Of a stretch of 62,000 bases of DNA, positions 1-15,586 are shown piece by piece. How positions within the stretch are numbered: the stretch's first letter is position 1; every line of letters begins with the position of its first letter. Source of the stretch: Lingula anatina (Eukaryota; Brachiopoda; Lingulata; Lingulida; Lingulidae). Position numbers and translations under genes: made by a program. The notes beneath the pieces are model-generated. The model ran no database searches. It was not told the origin of the DNA and was given only the letters and a program-made list of their open reading frames with translations. The stretch covers positions 16,629-78,628 of the forward strand of contig NW_019775455.1 of the NCBI RefSeq assembly GCF_001039355.2, read 5' to 3'.

Positions 1-2239
1 GGTGCAGATTCATTAGTGACAATTAGTGCTTTTCAAATTTTATGTGCGGTAATTAATGGAGATTTTCATACGCCTCACTCATTCTACCAGGCCTGTTTCA
101 CTTTCCTTTTAATTTGCATTTAGTTACCCATAAATCTATTATTTTGAACATGAAGCCAATTCAATTTCAGAACATCTCAATCAATACTTTATATATTACT
201 AATAAAACCATTTTGGAGAATATTATTAACTTATTTTGTTCGTATTTAATAATCAAATAATGTAGCAAACGATGACAAATGGATTGTTAGTTCTTCATTT
301 CCTTGTGTGTCTGACAATAGTACGGAAGCATGTACAAATTGTTGCGTTTCCTTTTACTGGTCTGCCAAGGCCTGCACATATAGTGATATTTTTCTGCAAG
401 TTTACCTGAACATATATAGATTTATAGAGTATTTGCAATGATTGGGAACTGAACGCCCTTACCCCTTCCTGAATATAGTCTTTTTTCCTCCTTTTTTTTC
501 ATAATATGGTTATGATCAGTAGGGTGTTGAAAATACCCTTAACAGATAGACCCTCCAATACTACATGTTCTCCTCTAACTGGAGTATATAATGATCTAAA
601 AACAATTGAAAATTGTCCGATTTCATTTTCTGGATTTTTTCATACTCTGATACGGGTGACAAAGTAATGTTTATTGGCTTTAGTTAAAATGACGCTTATT
701 ACAGACTCAATTTAGTTTTTCTCTTCCCTTATCAAAAAATCATAATCAATTTAAATCACGTGAATGTGTACAAAGGAAGGCAGATTGCATCGTCGAAATG
801 TAACGCGCTTTGGTTGAAAAAAGGGTCTACTGAATGATATTGTGTTAGAGGTGACATTTTCTAGAAAAGATAAAGCAATCATTTTCAGTACACATTAAAA
901 CTTGCGACATTGTCACAATGGAGGTGAAACAAATATAAGACCGAAAAAACTAAATTGGCAAATATACTGACACTTAACAGAAAAAAAGTCATATCCATTT
1001 CCTGAAACATAAACAGGTACATTCCAGTAAACAGTTAAGCCCTAATTTCAAAATAGTAAATTTTTCTTGAGTCAACAGCTAATGTTGAAATAGTGTTAAG
1101 ATCCAATATTTCGATGTCTATCTAGAGCATCTTCATCAAGGAATAAGGCTATCCATATTGCACAGCTGATGAAATGATTATCTGAATCCTATTTTCCCGA
1201 TCTTTCTTTTTATCAAACAAAGCCAAGAAGTTAATTTCAAATAAAAGAAAATATGGTTTTGTTATAGAGCGAACAGATGTGTCAAACGGCGACGACATAC
1301 AGAGATCAGAAGATATTGTGCCCGAAAGGGTTAAACAGAAGTACACTGAGCGGTAGGTGAATCTTGACATTTTCATTTTTTTTAGCATGTAAAGACAAGA
1401 AGCAAGTTCATTATAATAAGCTCACAGAGTACCTACCCAGTGCATATCTTGGCGTTTTTCGTTCCATACATCACCATAAAATACGGCACACGTGTTAAGC
1501 TAATGCATCCTCCTTGGCGAGCCTTCCGTTGGATACTGAAAACCTGTCAAAACTGACAGAATACGATGTTTAACCAATCTAAGTTTCTCTCCTCCCCCCC
1601 CCTCCCCTCCCAATTTATTCCATTTTCAAAGGGCGACTACAGTAGCAAGTACAGAGTACATGACACGAGCATGCTCACAGGACTAAGGATTTCTTGCAGA
1701 CGCAATGCTCCGAGGATGACAAAGCACATTCGAGCTCTGATACTAATGAGATCAAGCAACTACGGGACTAATTGAGGTGCACGCTGCAGTATGTCGGAAA
1801 AATTGGCGACATTTGGGGGAAGATGGCCCTTTCTATTTCAAGGGCATTTTTTAAAAATCTTTGTAGAAAATCATATTTCGGGGTAGTTATGTTCAAAATT
1901 TGATTTTTTTTTAAAAATGTGTATAACTACACCAATGTACATAGATTTATACCACAGGTTGTATTACACATGGAATCTAAACTTAAAAGCACTATTGGAA
2001 GTTTATGGCTGCCACATGGTAATTTTTTAAACAAAAAGAGACGATATTGGACATTCTTTTTTTATGCAACAGTGTACTTCAATATATCAACAAAACACCA
2101 GAATATCCTCTATTCAATTTTTTTTTATTCCTGATGTATTAAGATACTCTTTTACATCATTCATAGAATTCGGGAAACAGGAAGTCTCTTCATTCTCATG
2201 TTTGTATCATTAATGTTCTTGTTGAGATAATTAAACAGC
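1..2239. other. Intergenic, downstream of left RPS3A
   Basis: No gene recognised. The stretch is AT-rich with a C/T tract at about 1590..1612. Short open frames are present (for example 1149..1388 on the minus strand), but they change many residues between the two arms, which argues against coding. Its counterpart is about 49680..51807. Confidence 0.6.
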
Positions 2240-5333
<3,094 letters not shown>

Positions 5334-5599
5334 GTTGGAAGGCTGTACAGGAAAAGGTCGAATTGTTGTGTATAAAACAAGGACTCAGTAGTGGGCGAAG
5401 AGTCCATATGATATCGAAATATTAATCCATCAAATAAATGGTATTCATTTGATGAACAAAAACAAATAATCTTTGTGTATATGTAATCCTATTAGACATT
5501 CATTTCCATATATAACTAAAGTTTCTACATTTATCTCCCTTTGCCAAGCTTTTTCTAATGATCATCTCAAGCGTGCCTTGTCTTCCGGTTGTCAACAAG
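5334..5599. promoter_or_regulatory. Divergent RPS3A/PDZD11 promoter (left)
   Basis: 266 bp separate the RPS3A start codon (minus) and the PDZD11 start codon (plus). On the minus strand a CCTTTTCCT tract at 5349..5357 resembles the 5' terminal oligopyrimidine start of ribosomal protein mRNAs. No clear TATA box is placed. The arrangement is preserved in the right arm (46231..46501). The interval must also hold both 5' UTRs, so the shared core is small. Bidirectional use is inferred from geometry. Confidence 0.65.
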
Positions 5600-6423
5600 A
5601 TGCAGGGAGAACCACAGCCGGCACAGCAAAATCAAACGATTCAGGCAGAACTACCAGCATATGAACTGCCGCCTAAATGGATACCATTAGATGAGGTATG
5701 TGCAAAACAAATAATCTCTTAATATATATGGTAACAGTTAGAGTAATCTAGACATGACAGCCAAGTTTAATACTAGTGAAATTGTGTTGTACATTGAGAA
5801 CTTTACACTTAATGACTTACTGTACTGAGTTACTGGCACTGGGTACTGCCACTGGTACAGTTATCTGTTGAAAACTGTGGTAATTTTGAAGCTAAGCTAC
5901 CAGATTTGTAGTGTTTTACTTGTGCTTTTGTCATGGAGAAAAAATATATATTGTAAGTCACTTGAAACTCAAAAACAGTGCAAAATAAAAAGCAGCAAAC
6001 TAATACCAGTAGCGTAAACTGCTATATTTCATGAAAAAGGCTACCGCTACAACTGTAACTTAATCAGAATAAAGTTACTATATGAGAAAGCAGATATTTG
6101 CTTCTAATTTATTTTGCTTGTGTGCAGCAAATGTGCATAAAAAACATGTGAACATTTCTCATATTACCTCTTGCAGAGACAGAATCACCCAGACTACAAT
6201 AATGATCTCAGGAAGTTTTTGCCAAGAGCTCTGAAACTGAGAAGAAATAAAACTACAGATCAGGTGATTTTACTTGAAGAACATGGTTCTGCATATTATT
6301 TGAATGATAAATGTATTAATATGGCTCTTTTCTTTTTAAACTTTTAGACATTTCCAGCGAAAATTTGATCACATTTAAGACATGTTTATCTCTGTAGAAT
6401 GATAATTATAGTTGTTGTTTTTG

Positions 6424-6484
<61 letters not shown>

Positions 6485-9328
6485 GAATATACTGCTTTAC
6501 ACAATCATGAGGCTTTTTAAGACTTCAGACAGTGTGAAAAATTTATCACTTGTACTTTTTTTTTAAACATTTACTTTTGTTTGTTTCAGCTTGGTTTTAA
6601 TGTAAGAGGAGGTAGAGAACACAACTGTGGAATCTATATATCAAAGGTAACAAATCAAATCTCTATCACTAGAAATTTCTTGATCTGCAAGAGGTCTCAA
6701 AAATCTATTTCTATAGAAATCTCAAGTTTTGATAAAGTACAATGAAGGTGTTTATTATATACTTGGCATAGAGTACGATGTTGTATTCAGGGATTTGCTA
6801 TGTGGTTAAATTACATATTTACCTCCCAGATCCCATAAAAAACATAATATCTACCTTTGACGCCCCTACCCAATTGTTTGATAATGTTCCAACCAGTCAC
6901 ACACATGATAACTTGAAGTTGTCCCATTGTTTTGATATCAATAAAATATAAATCAGCAAGATAACATACTGACCCTAAGCCAAGTCAATAATTGTATAAT
7001 ATGAAATGAATGTGATGAAAAAACAGTCCTATTTATGTATATTTTCAATTTTATTTATTATTATAATTATTTTGTGCTTAATTATCTTTCCTGCCATTAC
7101 ATGATAAACTCCTGAATGTTTTTATATCCTACATTTTCTGATTTATGGTCATTTCAGGTAACCCTGTTCAATAGTTAAAAATTGATGATTTTCTTTTTAT
7201 TTAATTATTTAATATTTTTCATATAAATCTGAAGGTACTTCCCAACACTGATGCACAGAGACTAGGACTGAAGGAGGGAGACCAGGTGAGATTTTCTGTC
7301 AAGCAGGGCTTTTCCCAAGATTGGGGGTACAGGCCGTCCAAAATTATCACCTTTCATTGCCTACAAAATTTCAGGGTGTCCAAGTAATCATTTTTCAAAA
7401 AAAAAAATTCAATAGCCATTCAGCTGCCTTTGAAAATATTGGCCAGTGACTGTGCAAATGATGGCTGGACGGTTTGCTGAGAAAAGCCTTTCTGTTAGGA
7501 CAACTGCTATTTGCTTGTTTTACATACATTGATTCAGGAACCATTGTTGAGTAATAACATAATAATCACAACATCTTCATGGTTTTTGCATTATTTTCTG
7601 TTTGTAAAGTAAGGTAGAAGTGAGTGGTGCCATCTTTTTATTGATCGACTCAATGTAAAATGAATGAATAAAAAGATAACAAGCACCCAGTATTCAGCTG
7701 TAAGCCCATTTTGAGAATGAGTGAAAAAAATGTTCATTTAATTTACGTCAGGCATCAACAAACTTTCTTTTATCACTCGTCCCTGAGGAAAGCTTTGACA
7801 TATAAGTCTCTTTATTTGTTTCTATATTAAATAGGTATCTAATAAAAAAAGATGCCACAATATACTTATATCTTACTTCTGCAGTTATAAACAAGGTGGA
7901 GTCATGGATTAAAGAAAAGGTAAAATAATATATGCACATGAGTAAAAAACATTAATGAAGATATTCCATTAATTTTTTCAGATAATAACTGTTAATGAAG
8001 CAGACTTCCTGAATGTTGAACATGCAGAGGTCAGTATGAAATTATGTCTAATCCCACTTGGGGATTATCTAGTAGTAGAAATGAAGACCAGATTTATAAA
8101 AGAGCAACTATAAAGTTGATGTAATTTTGTTATATAGTGTTTTGTTTAAATTTAGGAGTAGATTCAAATCAGTAAATGCTGAAAATTGATGGATGTAGTT
8201 TTAATGTGTTTAGATTAGAAGCCTTATTTTATGCAGAAGTCTTGAGCTTAATTTATTTAAGATACTAATATGAAAGAATAAAGTTTTAAAAACATTAACA
8301 TTTGGAAATATATCTTAATGACTGACATTCATGTTCATTTTTCAGGCTGTAAAAATTTTAAAAAGAAACTTAGATGTGCAATTGACTGTTAGATATTTTC
8401 CATATGGTGAGTATTGTTACAGTAAGACCGCATTCACATCGAGTTGAGCCATGGATCTACAAAGCCACGAACTAAATATGGCGGACGTACATGAAAGGAA
8501 AACCGCCTAATCTTTTAATAGTCTCTCCGCCTCTCACACGCCTCCCCATATGTCGTCCCAATGGAGCCGAGATTTACTGACTGTACCCCCGCAAAAAATG
8601 CTAGGCAAATTCTGCCCAAGATTACCACCCCTAAAAAAGGAAATGCCAATAAACAGATTTCAATAATAGATTCTTCAAACATGAACTAAAATTCAAGGTT
8701 TTACACTATTACACCAAAGCCTCATTCCCTGATGACAGGATTTGGAGAGACATTGACGTATTGAAATTGAAATTGCATTTAGTATTCTGTGTTTAAGTGA
8801 ATAATGAAGTTGATGAAATTCTTTGTGAATAAAGTTAATAGTGATATTTTCTTAAAGGGATAATAACTTTTCGTATGATATCTATATTTTACAATAAAAA
8901 CATTGTGAACAACTCGTAGAAATATAATATATTCTGTTTTACCACAAAAAACGGCAGTTATAGCTATTATTCTGATATCTGAGCTTGATGTCAGATCACG
9001 TGACCTCCATTGATGGCTGTATTCGGTTATAATCTCTTAAGAGATTTAAACAAAAACCAAACTTTTTAGAAAAAAACCAAGGACTAACTTTGAATGTAAA
9101 AATGGATTCATTAACCATTGGTAAGTATGGGAAAATTGTTGTTTACTCCAGGAAAATTCATTTTTTGGCCAAAATGAAGAGTTATTATCCCTTTAAATAT
9201 TTTTGATTTTGTTAATTTTAAGTATCAAACTCCTATCATGCTAGGGCTCTGCTCACATGTTGTATTCTTCTTTAGGTTATGATAGAACATATGGCAAGAT
9301 ACGTCCACTTCGGAGTGCCACCCAGTAG
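5600..9328 (+). CDS. PDZD11: PDZ domain-containing protein 11 (left copy)
   Basis: Small single-PDZ adaptor; in vertebrates PDZD11 binds C-termini of membrane transporters and PLEKHA-family junction proteins. Seven coding exons: 5600..5695, 6177..6263, 6590..6646, 7235..7285, 7982..8029, 8346..8406 and 9276..9328. They total 453 nt, 150 residues, close to the 140 of human. The N-terminal LPAYELPPKWIPLDE and HPDYNNDLRKFLPR segments match the family. The PDZ domain runs roughly from residue 60 to 145, with carboxylate-binding loop LGFNVRGG, then GIYISKVLPNTDAQRLGLKE, GDQIITVNEADF and TVRYFPYGYDRTYGK. I chose the ATG at 5600 because an upstream in-frame ATG here is thrown out of frame in the right arm. 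All introns are GT-AG. The neighbour downstream is convergent STARD10. Confidence 0.96.
6432..6483 (+). repeat. TTA trinucleotide microsatellite
   Basis: About 17 TTA units in PDZD11 intron 2, with the matching AAT run at about 45394..45446 in the right arm. Confidence 0.9.
8436..8610. other. Arm-specific sequence in PDZD11 intron 6 (left)
   Basis: Just after the exon 6 donor the left arm carries sequence without a match in the right arm, where different sequence (about 43030..43470, including a palindromic element) occupies the same place. It is more GC-rich than its surroundings. I cannot assign it to a known element. Confidence 0.5.
8856..9192. mobile_element. TTAA-flanked MITE, left arm only
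   Basis: A 337 bp insert in PDZD11 intron 6, bounded by TTAA at 8852..8855 and 9193..9196. The ends are inverted repeats (AGGGATAATAACT against AGTTATTATCCCT, with small offsets further in). The right arm at about 42770 has the empty site with one TTAA, so target duplication and insertion are directly visible. TTAA duplication is typical of piggyBac-type transposons. There is no transposase frame, so the element is non-autonomous. A related copy lies at 57691..58257. Confidence 0.85.
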
Positions 9329-12300
9329 AACATGCTGCCCTGGATGTTAGATAAACAGCTGCCATTCATTCCAAAGCCAATACTGTTATTATTAGTGATT
9401 TTTTTTCATTATCATCAAACCACATCACAATACTCATATTAGAGGCATCATTGGATGAAAGATCTTTAATTTTTTTATTTTTATGGGAAGCTTCATTTTG
9501 TATTAGTTTGTAGATTGAACAAAGATTGTTTGTATTGAGACAGCTGTTACAATTTTTTTGATATTGGGGAATATTTAAAATGAGTACTTCTTGGAGTTTT
9601 TTTTTTTTTTAGTAATTTTCATGTACTTCCAGATTTTGTGAAATATTGACAGGATCAAGCAATTTAACTTTTACATGAGATCAAGTCAAGAGTATATCAT
9701 GCTTCAAAGTAGTTAGAAACACATTTCATGATATCAAGACCACCAAGAGTTATGTTTAAAGAGACATTTGTTCATATTTGCCTGCTATAATTTTATCTAA
9801 GCTGTACATAAAAAAAAAAATTATAAAGCAGAGAAACACTTTATCTTAATTGTGCTTTATCTTAAATATAATTGGTTGGATTGACTTCACATCACTGTCC
9901 AACTAATGAATAATTTTTAAATGATTATTTTATTTTTTTAAATTTGTACAGCTGGTTACAGACAAATTTTCAATTAGCTTGATGGAAGAAACAAAATGGA
10001 GTCATCACAACAAATGAAACTGATTATCTTTATTGCATATAATCTGCAATCAATAAAACAGAAAACTGAAAGAAAGATAAAGTGCTAACAGACAAATGTG
10101 CAACAAACCCAAAAAATAATCACAGAGAAAATAAAACATAACATGGATAAAGTATGGCTTGGCCTTTCAATTGTGAACACTTTGACTGTACCTTCAAGCC
10201 AGCTCAAGTTGTAAACCCTGCTATGCAATAAAATTATATTGCACAGGGGAAATAATAATACTAGAGAAATACTGAAAATAAGGCTATAAATATAACCAGA
10301 GAGGTAATACTGCACCACTAGCAAGGTTAGGCACATCGAAGGGATTATAACATAGATGTAACTGAAAAAGCTTCCAAAAAGTTTTCATATCTACTACCAG
10401 ATATATTTTATTTATATGGCTATTTGCTCTTTAAAATTTTTGATATTTCCACCACTGGAGAAAATGTGTTAACAATAAAAGTGCAAAAAAAACTGGCTGG
10501 TGGTACAGTAACCCTTGTTCAAAAACCAATTCTTTGAGTCTAACAGTTGAAAAAAATCAATACTCAAAAACAAGACTGTTTACCGTGCATGTAGGTTTCC
10601 TATAACTTAAAGATTAATTTAAAAAACGTGCATATGAAAAGTATTTAATAATTCTTGGCAAAGGACTTCAACTCTGCTGTATCATTTTATACTAATGATT
10701 GACACAGTCATCTTATTTTAAAAGCTTTCAAGCTTAACTTTTTCTTCTTACACAAAAGTTTATAAGAGTAATAATCACATTTTTTTATCTTTAAGCATGC
10801 AAATATGGCGATCATAATGAAGTTAATTATGGCCTTTCAAAAACGTTTCAAAACTACATATTCTAAAAACTTTTTTATCTGCATGTATGAAAATCAGTTT
10901 TGTTAATGCCTGTTTTTTTAAACATTTTTCAAAATGTACATAAAAATAAGCATTTATTTTCATTAGCAATCCAAAATACACATTAAAAATAAGAGATACC
11001 TATATCAACATATAGGAACCTCCTATATCAACTTGAACATCAACAGCTATAGTGAAAGACTGCAAAATAAAACATACACAACCTGTTACAGACCATAGCA
11101 GCGTGTATCAAGTCTCCCACACTTTACTTACATTCAGCCAGCTCCACCCCAAGTCTCAGAGACTATTTGATTTGTAATCAGAACATTTTGGATCAAAGAA
11201 GGGATGCACTTTATGACAGGTTTTATATCAAAATTCAGAACAATAAGCTTTTTATGTATGAAAAGAAGGAACAACCCTCGAGAAGAAATGGCAAATTTCA
11301 AGTACCAAAAGTCATGAGTAAATACTGAAAAAACTTTAAAAAATTGACCCTTTTTCATATTCAAGTTCTTCTAAATGTCTTAGAAAAAATCAAATTTTTA
11401 AAGATTTTATTGAATTACCAAATGTAGTACAAATGTTAGATTTAAATATCCTGAAACATCAACCTTGAAAATTTTGAATAAATTATTATTACTCAATATC
11501 ACCATGTAACTGCCTTGTACAATTTCTGGACACAGCAGAGGCATGTTGATAAGACAGAAGCGAGTTTCCAGCAATCTTTGACACTCGGGGTGCTAGGGTC
11601 TTCCCAAGCTGAACAAGACTTGTGTGTGCATTAAAATGTTTAATACAAACACCCTGTAAGTTTGAACCTTTGACATAATGTAGCAGCATGTGACAAAAAC
11701 TCTAGTATCCCATCACAACAGTTAAGCCTAAAAATTTGCTGGCCTAAATAATGTGACCTGTTAGCTTACTATACTGACAAACTGTTTCAATTTTACTGGT
11801 ATTTGGAATGGGACCAGTGTTTACATCACTGGTATAACTGAAATAGCTGCAGACTGGCAACCCTGCAAAAAGAGTGATACTCGACTCCCATCCGCTATGT
11901 TGACATTCTTCGTAAGTCAACTTCTTGTAATTTGGAAGATCTGGAACATAGGACTGTCACAGCAAACGCAATATGATTATATTTCAGTTTCAAATGGCAC
12001 GAACTCCACCCTTGCATGACTTCCTGTAAGACTTAGTATGATGAATTATGATAACTGCTTGTTAGTTCATGGCGTGACAAGAACTAAGACATGAAATATG
12101 CTACAGTCATGACATGTTTGTGCAACAAAACAGTCTGTACAAATGTGTCACATCTGTTGTGATGTTACTGTGCCTTGCATACATAGCAATTTGTGTAGTG
12201 ACATTTGACAGTATCCTAGGCGTTCACTACAAAAAGTCTCAAAATTGATTGTCAATTGCATGAAATTTATATTCACATCATGACAGGTTTTGCCTGCACT

Positions 12301-13403
12301 AGGGCTCATCACAGCATTTTTGGTGGTGAAATTTCATGTTCACCATTAAACCTCCATCTGTAGTTGTTTATATTTATAAACAGACTTTTCTGTCTCTGTA
12401 TATATATATGAGGTGTGGTAACAAACTCCAGTTAGCATATATCAAGATGCAAATTACATTAGATATTGTAAATAATTGATAATAATGAATACATTCAAAA
12501 TATTTAGTTTCTAAAAACACTCAATACTTCTGGAGTCTCATTTAGCTATGACATAGTGTTCTTGATTAATTTCAAAATGGAATGTCCAACTAGGTAAGAG
12601 ATCTATTTAAAGTTAAGATACTTGAAGATCTGAAGAAAGTTATTATTACTATTCTTATACATCTAAAATCGATAATAACTGTACCAAAAAAAAAAAAAAA
12701 AAAAAAAACACTGCAAGAGGAAATGAAGTCAACTTGCCACCTTCAACTACTTTGGAAAGTTGTGTGATCAGATGACAGAGGAATAATTGGGTCCTTCTGA
12801 AGTCTGGTCACACATTTATGAATAAATAAATATTTATTTTAAATAAATAAATAAATAAAAACAGTTATTGTATAGTGACCATATGATTCCCTTCAAAATG
12901 TAGCCTAACATGAAACCTTTTAAAGCCTAAGGCTTATTACGCTATGAAAACCCTAGCCTTAAATACCAAATGACCCAAGCCCCTGCACAAAATAAGACAC
13001 ACACAACCGAAGTTTTAGTAAGAAGTTAAGAGACAATTTTAGGTGTCTATAAAACATCATCCATTAATATAAAGATTAGAGTTATATAAGATTATATAAA
13101 AGGTTTTGGGAAGGGATTTCCATCTAATATGTGTATAGATTTTTGAAAAGATTACATTAGAGATCACATGTCAGAAGACCATGGCAAATGTGTTTTAAAA
13201 CTATTTTGAGCAATTAATGTATAAATATTATGTTTTTGTTTAACTTTGGAAGTACAGTTCTTTCTTGGCATTATCCAAGAATTTATTTTATTCCCTTCTA
13301 AAACTAAATTACTTTCCTATAATATCATAAATTATACAGATCTTGGCATTTACCATCATTAAGTTTCCCTATATATGATAAATCGCTTGTATATACACAA
13401 ATA
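9329..13403. other. Convergent intergenic region PDZD11/STARD10 (left)
   Basis: About 4 kb between the stop codons of PDZD11 (plus) and STARD10 (minus). It must contain both 3' UTRs. AATAAA-type signals occur on both strands, for example 10052..10057 on plus and the reverse complement at 10029..10034. Homopolymer and short AT repeats occur (A-run near 12688..12708). No further gene is recognised; small open frames here differ between arms. Confidence 0.6.
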
Positions 13404-15546
13404 TTATACATCTTCATCATGAAAATCGGATAATTTGAAATTTTCTTCATCTTCCAAGGATTCTTCAGATTGTGCAAGACTGTCTGAGAAGGCTTTGATG
13501 TGGTCATAGTTAAGACGAGGTATAGTGATCTGTTCTGGATATATCCAGGGCTTGAAACTGGGATTATTCTTAGACTTCCAAGATTCGTAATTTTTGGCCG
13601 CCTTCTGCAGTCGTTGTATAATCTGAAAATGAAATAAAAATGTACAAATCGATCCTCAATAAAAGCTTTTCTTATGGTGACATATCTACAACCATTTGAG
13701 TTGATCCATATACTATAGCCTATATAATAAATGGCAGGAAATAATTGCACATTCAGCTTTTTATATGACAAATAATTTCTGGCATTAAGTATCAACTTTA
13801 TCAAAGAGTCAACCTTGTAACAGACAGTATGCAGGTACAAAACAGTTATTCCACAGTGTATTTCCTCCCCATTAGAACATAATACAATGCTATCTGTCTT
13901 TTATAAGAAACACAGAACTAAAAAATTTTACTGAGGAGAAAAAACAGAACAGTAAACCATCTACAACAAATGTCAATACTCCTGCATCTTAAATCAAGTG
14001 CTCTCAAAATGGTATTCAATTTACAATGTAGCAACAGTTACAATGACTCCTAAATGGCTCCAGTCTGCCACCAAAACACCACATCTGCTACCATTTTATT
14101 GCGAAGTTTCACATTCATGCTAAAGACATTTTACATGTAGATCACTTAATAACCATCAATTTTACAACAGATATCATCTTTCATCCTCTCTAGTGATCAT
14201 GAACCTAGCCCAGAAAATCCAATGATCAGAAAATTTGATAGCTCTATGGATGCTGGCAGAGATTCTCAACAATGAGCAGTATGGAATACAGCTCTGACTG
14301 ATTATCAAACAATGAAAATCCAGACACAAACACTGTCATCTCTACCTTTCTAGAAATCAATGAAATGTCTATCTATTAAATATGACTGTCTGTTTGACTT
14401 GGCTTATAGCACTAACCTTGTTTCTCATGACATATTGATGTTTCCCACAGTCAAATGCATTTAGAAGTGATTTTAAACATGGAAGAGGTGCAATTGAGAT
14501 TTTTTCCCCCTCAATCATTAATTCAACTTTCTAGTGGCAAAATCGGTCAAACAAGAAGACTATAATTTTCCCTTACTCTCACACTAAACACATTGACAAT
14601 GTTCTGAATAACAAGCCATTCAATTTTCAATGCTTCAATTAATTGTTGCTTGGCTTTAATCTTTTTAAGAGGGATTCAAAACCATTAAGCACTTTATATT
14701 AACATGATTTAACACTTGGGTCCCATTCTAATCCATCATTACAAAAAATATTTGCAGACTTAATCCTGGAAGTTGAAAGTTTTATAGGGAATCTTTGTAG
14801 AAAAATAACTGACAACACTGCTGAGCAGTAATCAGTCATCTTCTGGGACAAAATAAACTCCTTAAAATGATCAAAAACATTTTATGTTTGCCAAGATTTG
14901 AAGTCAAACTGTACAATAAGGTGAAAATTTTAATTTTTTCTTTGTTGTTGTTGTTGTTGTTGAAAGAGTCCTGAATGCAGTTTCGTGATCTAGGTTTACT
15001 CACTAGCATACAACGATATGGTATTAAGTGGAATGATAGTTTGCTCCTATTGTTCCTTTGGTATCAGCAGTGCCACCTTACTTTTTACTTAACACAGGAA
15101 AATATCAGTATGGGGCAACCTTAGAAAACAGAAGTGTACTAGAACACCTAGTTTGAACCCTTCAGATGGTGTTGTGTAAGGTAGTTTTAACCCTTTAGAT
15201 GGCATTGTGTAAGGTGTTATCCAGGGTCAAATCCATGGGGTTCTAATGGTTATTGCTAAAAGTCTATGACCCCATTCCCAGAGATTAGATCGATCTACTT
15301 TAGACCAACCCAACTCCCTGGGGGTTCACGCTAAATAGCTGTCAGCCGAGCGGGCACGAAAGTTAATTACCCCCTTACAGCTTGTAGTAGGCGGGACGGA
15401 CATTTAAGCCGGATTATCTGACAGTAATCTAGTGAGACTCCCCGTATGGATAGATTGATCTAAAAGCTCTGGGAATACGCCCTATGACTTCAGGATTCAA
15501 ATGGCATGACAGGCCAAAGACACTTTGTAGAAGGGAATCAGATGAT

Positions 15547-15586
<40 letters not shown>

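Noticed and set aside
13325-13840. A 171-codon minus-strand frame over the last STARD10 exon
   Set aside because: It reads partly in a shifted frame through the intron and exon. The STARD10 frame [12 protein letters not shown] in 13404..13622 is the real one.
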